Assembly (NCBI GenBank): GCA_037367355.1
Contig: CM074703.1
Span: 620,001 to 684,000, forward strand
Direction of reading: 5' to 3'
DNA: 64,000 bases
Origin: Neoscytalidium dimidiatum
Taxonomy: Eukaryota; Ascomycota; Dothideomycetes; Botryosphaeriales; Botryosphaeriaceae
Positions within the stretch are counted from its first letter, which is position 1. Each line of letters starts with the position of its first letter. Shown piece by piece: positions 20,708 to 31,764 of the stretch. The notes beneath the pieces are model-generated. The model was given only the letters and a program-made list of their open reading frames with translations. It made no database searches and was not told the origin of the DNA. A program made the position numbers and the translations under genes.

Positions 20708-23509
20708 TCACATAACAACGCACTCCCTCTCCGGAGGCTTCTTTTTCTCTTTCCCCTTCCCCTTCGCAGCGGCCGGATCCTTCGCCAGCTCGTCCGCCAG
20801 CGGCACGCTGCTGCTCCGCCTGATCTTCTTCTCCTTCTTCCCGCGCCCGAACGCCACCGTCGCGCTCTTCTGGAACGAGCCTCCACCGGTGTTGGTTGGA
20901 GCTTCGACGAGGACGAGCGGGTTCGCCGGATCTGCGTCGGGGTCCTTGGTGCTATCGTCGTCGCCGCCGAGCGGTAGCGTCTCGCTGAGCTTGTCTCGGC
21001 TCTTGCGGCCGGTGAGGCGACTCATGGTGATACTGAGGCGGCCTTCGCCGCTCTGGCTGGTGGGGCGGCTCTTGCTGCCGCTCTTCTTCGCTTTGGAGCT
21101 TCGGCGCGAGGACAGAAAGCTGGTTTTCGATTCGTCGGCGGGCGTGGAAGGGCCCGTGGGGTTCCGGGAGGCTAGACTATTCTCGTCAAAAGCGATGCTG
21201 TTGCGCCGGGTGCTGTTGAAGCTAGAGCGACCGCGCGCCGAGTCGTTCGAACCAGGGATCTCTTGACTCGTCGACAGGACGTGATTTTCCGTGAGGTCAA
21301 GACTTGGTCGACTGGGCTCCCAGTCGGATGTGTCGATGGCAAGCTCACCCTTCTCGGCGATAAGAGTGTCGTCAGCGGTCGTGGCTTCCGAGTTGGCCTC
21401 TTCATAGCTGGGCGGATCGCCACGGGCCAATTCTTCGTCGATGGGGCAAACTTGGTAGAAGAGTAGATAAGGGGTTTCTTCCCTCAGAGCTTGATGGATG
21501 TCTACATAGGTAACGCGTTCTCTAGCCAGATCATCGAACCGCATCCACGGCGTATGTTCGTCATCGTTGTCGGGTCGATAATTCTCTGGTCCATCTCTTG
21601 AGCCGGCGGAATTAGGGGCCTGGCCGCGAACAAGTGATATGTAGTGTCCAGAATCCACGGATGCTCCACGGTGGCAGACGACAGACTGCAGAACAAGCTG
21701 GAAGTTACCAAACAGGGGACCCTCTTCCTTCATTCGGTCGTCCGATATGAAATGCGGCAGAGCGATCTCCAATGGGATGTCGATATACGTGCCCCGTCGT
21801 ACCGGCTGGCCGTTCGGCAACATCGAATACCTCTTCAGGCAGATGCCCAGGATCGGCCGTTTTGCAGCGAAATGTGCAGCAACTTGTGCGTCATTCGCTG
21901 GCGCATTATCCGTATACCAAGCTGCAGACAAGTCAGCAGAGGGTTCAATCAAGCAGAATAATGACGTAAAACCCACGTATCAGGCTGAAAAATTGCCAGG
22001 CCGGCATAGTGATCTCCTTCTTCGCCAGGGAAGCCGCTCGAGCCCGGCCAGGCCCATCCGGAATTTTCTTATCCGACGGCTCTCCTTCTTCAATATGTCG
22101 TTCGCTGAAGATGCTGTCTGTTCGGTGCCGTAGGTTAACTGGTCTGTCCGGAGATTTGGGAATACTGGAGGCACTACTGTAAGTCGGCGCGGCCGGTGAA
22201 TCCGGTCTGGATGCCAATTCGACCGTCTCGACATGTACCACGTTGGACTTCTCCGAGCTTCCTTGACCGGCCTCATCGTTCTCCCTGAGCGACTGCAATG
22301 TGTTCCTCCGTTCCAAATGGCGCCTGACTTCGATCCGATTGTTGAAGTAGATTTCCAAGCATTCTTCGAGCTTGATGGGCTCGTCGCTGTGAGGGTTATC
22401 TTCCGGAATTGCGACTTCAAGGAGACGCTCGTTAACGAATCTGTGATCATCGGCGATGTCCTCTTTTCCAGTGTGGTAAATATCCATCTTCAGTGTGAGA
22501 AGCGGCAACTCCAACTGGCCGGTAATAAACGTGAAAGCCTCTGAAGCGTCCTGCTGAGCTAATTGAGCGGCCTCTTCCCAGCCACATTGAGCAAGCGCCT
22601 CTTGCAAATGTTTGGTCTGTAAAGTGTATTTTAGCACACGTTCTGATGGACAAGGAAAGTCCGCGTCCACCTACGATATCGACCGTTATGAGCTTGCCTG
22701 CTCGCAATAAGTTTACCCAAAGTCGCAAAATAGTTGCTAGCCGTTTCCGAGGCGTGTCCGTGAAAGATTCAAACAGCATAGCCTCGAAACAGTCCAGCCT
22801 GGCAAACATGGCGAAGAGCAGCGAGTCTAAGTAGCAGGTGACGGCGCATCTGTTCTCCGCACCCAGAAGTTTCGTACTGGGATTATACTCTCTCAGGATT
22901 CCATCGATTGAATCCTCAAAAATGACAAGCAGCTCCACTGCTTCTTTCATGTCACCATTCGTTATTCGTGACCGCAAGGCATACGTAATTTGCGGTTCTT
23001 TGAGGGTGTTGATTCCGTAGGCAGTGAGGCGTTGGGCCACGGCCTTGACCTGCGCAAGCGTCAGCGAATACAGCGCTTGTATAATGCATGAGCGCACAGA
23101 CCTTCTTCTTCTCTTCTTCCTTATCCTTCTCCTGCTTCTTGTCATCCTCGGCGTGGAAGATGTTGTAGAGGTCCGATGGCACTGGCGATGGTGGTGGCTG
23201 GTAGTTGTCAGCATAACGGCAATCGCGGACAGACTTGGGCAGCAATCTATGGGCCGTCGAGGCAGAGCACCGCTTGCATGGCGGAGTCTCGTCATGTTCA
23301 TCGGATGCGCCGCTGAAGATGAAGGTCGAGACCCGTTGCAGTAGGCGGCGTCGACCCGACGGCAAGGCTGATGCTGATGGCGACAACGCCCCACTGACCT
23401 CCTCGATGTTATTGAGACTCTTACGCTTCTCACCGGCGGAGCGCTTGCCGCGCCTGCTCAAGAATCGCGACATCCCCTCCATGATCTCTCCGCCGTACTT
23501 CGCAGACAT
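20708..23509 (-). CDS. Ubiquitin carboxyl-terminal hydrolase (USP) with CaaX end
   Basis: Four exons on the minus strand: 23102-23509, 22675-23049, 21977-22616 and 20708-21921, giving 878 residues. The cysteine box is GAENRCAVTCYLDSLLFAMF, with the catalytic cysteine probably at about 208. The QQDASEAF box follows in exon 3. The histidine box GHYISLVRG (His about 567) and the WMRFDD segment complete a USP (C19) fold. The two halves are separated by a low-complexity insert of about 110 residues. After the catalytic core, about 240 residues are serine-rich and basic, and the protein ends CVVM, a consensus CaaX box predicted to be farnesylated and membrane-tethering. The gene deconjugates ubiquitin from an unknown substrate. 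Splice joins (for example FSLI-PWYTDNAP) are supported by a CTGAC branch and by family sequence. Confidence 0.9.
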
Positions 23510-23890
23510 CCATGAAGCAAAGTGGCCGGGAAAGTTGGTGGCCTTGGCTCAGATAGTGTGGGGTAGGCGGCCGAGCGCGGAGGGCGAGGCGCAGTTTGCT
23601 TGCGCGCGTTGGTGTTTGCGGCGCGGGGCGAGGCGAGCGCGAGGGCGTCGGGTGCGGCTGAGCGCAGCGTCGTACTCGTAACGAAAAGGAGAGCTCGAGC
23701 TTTCTTGCAAGTGTGGGCGTGGCTGTCTGTTGCGGTGGTAATGATCGATGGCCTAGCTGGAGCCGACCAGGGATCAGGGCGCCGCGGCGGAGGGCCTTTG
23801 TCCGTGCGTGGCGTGCGGCTGCGTCGAGTTTTTGGATTCGCGTGTCCAGCATCGACATCACTGCCCGCCCACGCCAGCACCACCTCCACC
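23510..23890. promoter_or_regulatory. Divergent promoter USP / uL5m
   Basis: Here 381 bp separate the two start codons. It is GC-rich with many overlapping open frames on both strands, none of which looks real. Confidence 0.4.
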
Positions 23891-25081
23891 ATGGCCTTGC
23901 GCGAGCTCGGCGCACGTCTGGGCAGCGCCCTTCGGAACGATGCGCGCCCTTGCTTGAGTGCCGCCAGTCCCGTTGGCCGCCGCAATGCCTCGTCCACGCC
24001 CGCCGCGGACCCCGTCGCCGACCTGGAGGACTCCTCGTCGTTCTCCATTCCGCCGCCTGATGGGGAGATCATCAAGACCTGGGACCCGATAGAACGGCAC
24101 AAACGTAGAGAGAGACCTCTGCCATCTAGCAGGTATGTAGCACCGCCAATTGATGTTGTTGCAGCAGCCGTCGCCGGCGCAACATGTCTTCACCTCCACC
24201 TGTCTCTAACTTATTTGTGATAGATACAAGTTCCGCTCTCCCAAATATTATCGGGGTCCCCTTCATCCCCACCAACCTCCACCAGAGTCTGATCCCGCCT
24301 CTCGTCTCTTCATACCCGGCCCGTTCACCCTGCCTCGGCTCGAACAAACCTATGAAAGCACCATTCAGCCCGATCTCATGACCTTGGCTTACCATCACCA
24401 TCCTCCTGGCTATCAAGCTCCGCCGAAATCCCAAAGGTTACGAGAGTGGATTGGGGACTCGCCGTATTTCAAGAACCGGCCGCTGAGAGGACCGCGCGGT
24501 GGAGACACCCTACGCCTTCTCCGGAAACCCATCACCTTCAGGAATATCCCCAAGCTCGAGGGAATCACGGTTCACACTATGGTCCCCAAAGCGGCGGATG
24601 ATTCGGCACACTTACACGTTGCCGGCATGGTTATTCAAGTAATAACGAACGTCCGCGTTACAGCGCATAAAGCCAAGCAGAGCGTGGCGCAATGGGGCCT
24701 GCGTGAAGGAAAATTTGTCGCAGTCAAGGCGGAGCTTACGGGAGAGGATATGTATGATTTCTTGGGGAAAACGATTGATTTGATTCTGCCCAGGATCAAG
24801 GAATGGAGGGGAGCACAGGGCACTTCCGGCGACAGCAGCGGTAACATCGCCTTTGGCTTGCCCCCCGAAGCTGTTGCCATGTACCCGGAAGTTGAGGTTA
24901 ACTACGATATGTGAGTAGGTTTACATTCTCACGTAAATTCAGGCTGACGTGGTTTAGGTATCCTCCAAAAATGATTCCAGGTTGCCATATTATGGTGAAG
25001 ACCTCAGCGGACACTGATAGGGAGGCACGTATACTGGTTAACGCTCTCGGCATTCCATTCTACGGCAAGTTCAGGAATTAG
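23891..25081 (+). CDS. MRPL7: Mitochondrial large-subunit ribosomal protein uL5m
   Basis: Three exons, 23891-24132, 24224-24910 and 24958-25081, give 350 residues. The N-terminus MALRELGARLGSALRND with Arg/Ser/Ala-rich sequence looks like a mitochondrial presequence. The C-terminal 180 residues are a bacterial-type L5 domain: HKAKQSVAQWGLREGKFVAV, MYDFLGKTIDLILPRIKEW, SGNIAFGLPPEAVAMYPEV and a GCHIMVKTSA end. Both introns have clear donors (GTATGT, GTGAGT) and branch sites (CTAAC, CTGAC). The protein contacts the central protuberance and P-site tRNA in mitoribosomes. It starts 381 bp from the divergent USP gene. Confidence 0.93.
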
Positions 25082-26131
25082 AGGGAGGATTCAATTCTCA
25101 TGTAATTTACTACTCCTGCGGCGGCGAACATCGCGGCTCATTGACGTGAGATGTACTTCGATGACGGGACAATACTCAGAAATATTGGAGAAGAAGCATC
25201 CATCCACATCCTCTTGTCACCGTCTCCGCTGTATCTTCACATTCACGTCAGTGCTGCGACGTCCCTAGGTCGCAAAATTCGGGCTGCAATACGATTCCCC
25301 CTTGAATTGCAAAATCAGCAGAAAGAAATGCACCGGATCTCTGCATAGTTCATGGAGGCACTAGGAGCAAATCTACAGCGGTATGTGCATAGCATTTGCT
25401 TAACTTCTGATGTTCTCGGAACATTGGGGATTGCGGTTCCGAACCGATGTTGCAAAGCATTGTCCACTTGGCGGATCATCCCAGGCGGTTTGCTATACGC
25501 GACACGATGTAGGGAAGAAGATCCCTGAAGCAGCCTGCCGCGGCGATTTGGACACGTGCGGGATCAAATCTTTTTACTGAGTTCATGAGCAAGTAGACGG
25601 CTGGCAGGCATTTCCCTCGGGGTGACAGGAACGAGGGTTCCGCAGATCGTAGCATGAAGCACGCCAATCCGTCCACTCTTGATTGGCAGAGAATGCCGTC
25701 TCATGGAATTAGGCTCCACAGGGCACGTGACAGCGCGCGACGCGTTCAAAAAGAGCCCGCGCCCGGTTCCCGCGGTAAGACGGGCGACAACTGTGCCAGC
25801 AAGGGACGTGCGGTCGATGCAGCAGCCATCGACTCACCTCCGTTGATCGAGCAATCACCGCCACTTTCGACAAGCAGCAGTGAAAGTTAAGGTTGCTTGT
25901 GAAGTCGTCTTTCATTCGGGTCGGTCGCATTGCGCAAGGAGGCAGTTTCCGTTCACCTTTTCCCCTGTGGCAAAACGCAAGAGCTGCTAAAAGCCGCTAA
26001 TCTGTAAGACAATCCGCTGCACTTTGACCAGCCTTCTTTCCACTGCGATTGCCACACCCTCACTCTCTTTTACTTCGGAATCTGCGGCTTACTCTTCACC
26101 GCTGTCAGAATTGACCTGCCAAATTTTCACC
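25082..26131. other. Intergenic gap
   Basis: About 1 kb lies between the uL5m and RAD16 genes. Open frames are short and on both strands; nothing recognised. The right part should contain the RAD16 promoter. Confidence 0.35.
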
Positions 26132-29100
26132 ATGGCAAGAGGAAGGTCAAGGGCTACGGCACAGCGGACCGGTAAGTGCAGAAGTTGCCCGCGTCGCGCC
26201 TGCTCATTCACGGATCTTGCGCATTTACTCTCTGAGGCAACAACGCTCACTTTAATGCGTAGTCCCCACAGTTGCTTCATCTACCACCAAGTCTTCGACA
26301 CCTGCCAGTAGCCGGACCAGATTATCAAAGGCTCGCGTTGTTGTGCAGAATAGCTCTGACCTCGAGGACGAGCTCGACAATATCAACGTCACATCCAAAA
26401 CTGGCACTCTGAAAGAGGTCGCCATCATGTCTGCGGCTCGGTCAACCCGTTCCTCGACGAAGAAGGCTGCTTCTGCCGAGTCTTCACTCCGTTCGACCAG
26501 CCGCGACAACTCAGTCGAAGTGGAGACCCCGACCACGAGTTACTCCAACACCCCTGCCCCATCAACCAGGATGAAGCGGACAAGGAACTCTGGGCTTTCG
26601 CATGCAAACGACATGCATGGAGATACATCCAAGGATGAAGAATTGGCCCGTGCCTTGCAAGAGGAAGAGTACAGCGGCGGCAGTTTCAAAAAGGCGAGGC
26701 TGGAGGTTAACGATAGCGAAGACGAGGAAGATGAAGTCGACGACCGGACCTGGAATCCTTTCAAACCCTCAGTGCAAGACAGCGATGACGAAGCTCTGTC
26801 TTCTGCACCTTCCGATCTCTCAGCGAACGATTTTCTGCCTTTGGAGTCTACCTCGAAGGGTAAAGGTAGAGCTCAACGTCGTAAAGCTACCACTCTCCCA
26901 ACTCGCCCCCGAAAGGCTACGATAGTAGACTCTGAAAGTGAAGTTGCTGGTGGCTCGACCGAAGATTCCGAAAGTGCGTTCACTGCATCGGAGAGTGTTG
27001 ATGAAGATGACGATGATTCCGAGGATATCCCACTCATGAATCGGCGCTCTTCGGCTGCCCACGCTTCTCCATCCATCGCTGGCAGGTTCACCGTTCCTCA
27101 GCTCACCGCAGACCAGAGGGATCGTGAAAACCTGCGGTACAGCATGATTGATGACCCAGTCCTTCGCCGGAAGAAGCGCCACCGTGACAGGTTCGAGCGT
27201 TCGCACCCCGAACTCAAGACTATGTGGAAGGACCTTGAAAAAGTGCCGATCATCAAGCCTGTCCAGGCACCGCAGCCATCTTCCATCAGCCGCAAATTGA
27301 AGTCCTTCCAGCTCGAAGGTCTTGACTGGATGATCAAGCAAGAGAAGACTCCCTACAAGGGCGGCCTCCTCGGCGATGAGATGGGTATGGGTAAAACCAT
27401 TCAAGCTGTCTCTCTCATCATGTCCGACTATCCTGCCAAGACTCCTACTTTGGTAATCGTCCCTCCTGTGGCCTTAATGCAGTGGTCAAATGAAATAAGC
27501 GACTACACGGACGGTAAACTCAAGGTTCTGGTATATCATGGCTCCAACACGAAGTCCAAGAAGCTCACTGTCAAAGAGCTCAAGCAGTACGATGTCATTA
27601 TGATCTCGTACAACAGCCTCGAGTCTCTCCATCGCAAGCAGACCAAAGGCTGGACCCGTCAGGATGAAATCATCAAGGAAGCATCGCCAATTCACGCCAT
27701 TGAATATCATCGTTTGATCTTGGACGAAGCGCACAGCATAAAGCAGCGAACAACTGGTGTTGCCAAGGCATGTTTCGCCCTGAAGGGCAAATATAAGTGG
27801 TGCTTGTCTGGTACACCCGTTCAAAACCGCATCGGCGAGTTCTTCTCGTTGCTCAGATTCCTGGAGGTCCGTCCATTCGCGGACTACTTTTGCAAGCAAT
27901 GTAGTTGCGCTCAGTTACATTGGTCGCTCGACAAAGATTACAAGTGCTCCGAATGTCGCCACGCAGGTGCTCAACACCTGTCGGTCTTCAACCAAGAACT
28001 TCTCAACCCCATCACAGGCGACAATGCGCGGTTGCGCCAGGAAGCTCTCAAGAAGCTTCACATGATTACTGCTCGGATCATGCTGAGGCGTATGAAGCGT
28101 GATCATACCAGCTCCATGGAACTCCCTCCCAAGGAAATCAAGATCCACAATGAGTTCTTTGGCGAAGTTGAGCGCGACTTCTCATCCAGCATCATGACTA
28201 ACACCCACCGTCAATTCGATACCTATGTGTCCCGCGGTGTGATGCTTAATAACTACGCCAACATATTTGGTCTCATTATGCAGATGCGACAGGTTGCTGA
28301 CCATCCTGACTTGATTCTTAAGAAAAACAATGAAGGTGGTCAGAACGTTCTTGTGTGCAACATCTGCGATGAGCCTGCTGAAGAGGCCATCAGATCTCGC
28401 TGTCGCCACGAGTTTTGCCGCGCCTGCGTCAAGAGCTATGTTCAGACGTGCGAAGCGTCCGGTGCCGATGCCGATTGCCCTCGTTGCCATATCGCTCTCT
28501 CCATCGACTGGGAGCAGCCGGACATCGAACAGGATGAGGAACTAGTGAAGAAGAACTCTATTATCAACCGTATCAAGATGGAAGACTGGACTTCATCGAC
28601 CAAAATCGAGATGCTCATCTACGATCTCTACAAGCTCCGCAGTAAGAAGCAGACCTTGAAGTCGATAGTATTTTCGCAATTTACTTCGATGCTTCAGCTT
28701 ATTGAGTGGCGTCTCCGCCGTGCTGGTTTCAACACCGTCATGCTTGATGGAAGCATGAGCCCAATCCAGCGCCAGAGGTCTATCGAGTACTTTATGAAGA
28801 ACGCCGACGTTGAGGTGTTCTTGGTCTCTTTGAAGGCTGGCGGTGTGGCTCTTAACTTGACGGAGGCATCTCGTGTCTTCATCGTTGATCCCTGGTGGAA
28901 CCCGGCTGCGGAATGGCAGAGCGCTGACCGCTGCCATCGCATCGGTCAGAAGCGGCCTTGCGTCATTACTCGACTAGTAATCGAAGATTCAGTCGAATCT
29001 CGTATCGTTATGCTTCAAGAGAAGAAAGCAGCCTTGATCAACGGCACCGTTAACAACGACACGGTAAGCCTCATAAATCGGGATTCAGGCTGGAACAAAG

Positions 29101-29173
29101 CTAATCAATGTCTCAGGTTGCTATTGAGAAACTCACTCCAGAAGACATGCAGTTCCTCTTCCGCGGTACATAA
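26132..29173 (+). CDS. RAD16: DNA repair protein RAD16 (Snf2/RING ATPase)
   Basis: Exons 26132-26171, 26263-29063 and 29117-29173 give 965 residues. After an acidic/basic disordered N-terminus comes a Snf2 helicase core: GDEMGMGKT (motif I, near 387), LDEAH (motif II, near 500) and CLSGTPVQNR. A Cys cluster CKQCSCAQLHW to CSECRHAG follows near 556-580. A C3HC4 RING finger CNICDEPAEEAI to CPRCH lies at about 712-760, and helicase motifs V and VI (SLKAGGVALNLTEA, QSADRCHRIGQ) are in the C-terminal lobe. Rad16 with Rad7 supports global-genome nucleotide excision repair. The last exon supplies the conserved end LTPEDMQFLFRGT; the simple open frame would otherwise read on into intron and 3' sequence with unrelated residues. 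Confidence 0.96.
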
Positions 29174-31764
29174 GCTCCACGATATCTCGCATAGTCGATA
29201 TTCAAATTCGAAAAGTAGCATCACCAGTCTATATTTTCATGACATCGCACGCTCTTCGTCTTCCACTCTTTCACGACGGATTTCACAGCTTTATTATCGA
29301 CGCGAACATTTCCGAAACGAATTTCCATTCGCATCGGAGTGCGTTTTCGCGAGAGGCATAGAAAGTCCCCTTGCTTTTTCCATCTTACGAGCGTGCATTC
29401 GGTTCTTCATCCTAAGGTTTGCTTTCGTCATTCTATTATACCCTCGGAGGTTACCTTAGCTCTCGATGAACGATTCGACCAGAAAGGATGGTGCGTGGCC
29501 AGAATAGGTAGCTACTTAGCTTTCGAAAAGAGAAAAATGCATTACCATGGTATATGCAATGTGACTGGCTTACTTATGATCATGCTTTCAACCAGAATGG
29601 CGACGCAGGTGATAAGCAATATGCACGCCGCCAGCTCCAGAATTAGGCATGATGATCATTTTGCATACCACCGCAAGGCTGCAACTTCCATCTATAGAGC
29701 GGCAAGAAACTTTTAGGTAAAGGCTGCACGTGTCACAAGGAAGTAGGCAACGAGGGGCAATGAGGCTTAGCAGATAGTGAGGGATGCGGGAGCCGCAATC
29801 TGTAGATGTGCGTCACTGTAGTACGCGGCTGGATGAACGGCTGTGCAATTGTTGGAGCTATGCTATTCTCGTCACCACGAAAGTAATGTCTGCAGGATGT
29901 CTTCGGTGAGCGGGAAATGGGCAGGGAGCATCAGAGCGGAGACTCTCGTAGGATCATCGATATTGGCTCAGGAAGTCAATGGTACGCCTGAAAAGGGAAG
30001 ACATCGAAGGATCGTGAGCAGTCGTCTGAGCACGCGTATGTCACAGTATTTTCAGTACGTATTTTAGTCCAGACCTTCACTTCCACCACTCCACACCTAG
30101 CCTCGGGGCTTTCGCCGTCAGGCTCTTAGCCCGCCACGACCTTATCGACACTAAGGTACCGTTATCGATCGGCAGAGGAGCCGGCGGAAGCGGAACGGTA
30201 GACAGCGGCAGTCAATCAACATGACGGACAGCATGTCAATCTCCAAGACCTTGCTAATCAGCGTGTTATCTTTCCCAAACCTCGTCTTGGTAACTGATCA
30301 TTTCTGTGGACGGATGGTCGCAAAAGATATCGGCAAGCCATACTCTGCGGCATCCCAGAAACTCAGCCTCTACAACCAACAGACGCGCCATCTGAGCCAC
30401 CTCGCTTCCCAGAACCGTGGACTCATTCTTGGATCCAGGGTTGCTCGATCCGCGGTGGTGGGTCCTCCCTAAAAAAGAATGATGAGCATCGGGGATTGAG
30501 CCACTAGCGGCGCGCCGTTGACCCCACGTGCTCGAGCTCTTGGACCCTTCACTTCTCCCACTGGCTACCACACCTACCACACTTCTCTCCCCAATTATTT
30601 CGGCGTCCGCTTTTCAACTAGCCGTTTCGCGCCACCTTTGAGGCGATCATCTCGACAAGCGCCACCTGCTGGGTAGCTGCGTCTGCTCGTGCCGCGGAAG
30701 CGAAGGAGGGGCAACGGCGAGGGGTAACGAAGAGACTCGACGGACAAAAGCTTCAACATATGAGTGGATATGGGCAGGTAGAAAGAGGAGAAGCGGCCTA
30801 GGGTCGCTTGCCGCCCCTAGCAGTTCAATCACAGCGAAGCTGCTGACGACAGAGCTTGATTGGGAGCCACGACATTCTCTCGTCACGGTAATCACTCGAC
30901 TGACGCGCCCGCCCACTCTGTTCCTGGCTAGTAGACGCCATTCTTTTTTCCACTCAATTACCGGCTGCAGGCGGAAGTGGTTTGTGACTGACGCCTGCAG
31001 ACACGGCGCGGCACGTTTCGCGCTGCTTCTTCCTTTTCGCTCTCCGTCGCCCTCATTCCTTCCGGTTCATGCACCTGCTGCCTGCCCTGCGCCCCTCTGC
31101 GCGCCGATTGCCGGTGCCGTGCCATGGACGCCAGGGGCCGCTGACTGCTGCGCCATCTATAGGCGGAAGGATTCGCAGCCATATGCTTTGAAGCCTTGCC
31201 CATTTCTCATAGCTGAAGCTGCTCCCTCCCATAGCTTCCCTTCCCATTTCTTTCCTTTTTCCCTTCTCGTTCTTGGACGCGGTAGCTTGTCTGGACTATC
31301 TGCCCTCGCCCCTCCCCTCTCCATTTCAACAGTTCAAATTGTGAACGCCTGACTCCATACCGATCTGCATCCGGATCGTCGTCCACGTCCTCCTCGGTTC
31401 CTTCGGGCGGAATTCGCCTTACAGGTCCGAGTAATCGGCGCGAAGAAAGCAAGGTAGGTGACGCGTGTGTGCCCGGAAGCTTGACCTCTAAGCTTGAGCT
31501 ACCATCAACACTCAGTACTTTTAACTTACCACCTTCAAAACGATGAACCGTTGCACAGCATCGCAGCATTGCGACTGAAGGGGATCCGCAGATAACACGA
31601 CTCCAAGAACCACTGTCTCGGCGCTTTTCTCTCAGCCCTACCCGCTCCGACGTATCCTCCGCATTATACCTTCCGCATCGTATCTGCAATCTACCCGGAA
31701 CGAAAAAGAAGTAGCCATCAAAAATCTGCGCAGCTTCGGCGCGCCAATTGCCCCCGGGGAAAAG
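29174..31764. other. Long gene-free stretch
   Basis: About 2.6 kb has no gene I can support on either strand. It includes an E-box-like CACGTG near 30525 and, near its right end, CT-rich sequence that probably belongs to the 5' UTR and promoter of the next plus-strand gene. A long minus-strand open frame at 31207-32385 is the antisense shadow of that gene and its leader. Confidence 0.4.

Noticed and set aside
23458..24102. 214-codon minus-strand frame between USP and uL5m
   Set aside because: Overlaps the uL5m first exon antisense and the divergent promoter; Arg/Ala/Pro-rich chance frame.
26343..29459. RAD16 as a single open frame to 29459
   Set aside because: The end after 29063 is intron and 3' sequence. 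Splicing at 29064-29116 gives the conserved RAD16 C-terminus and stop at 29173.
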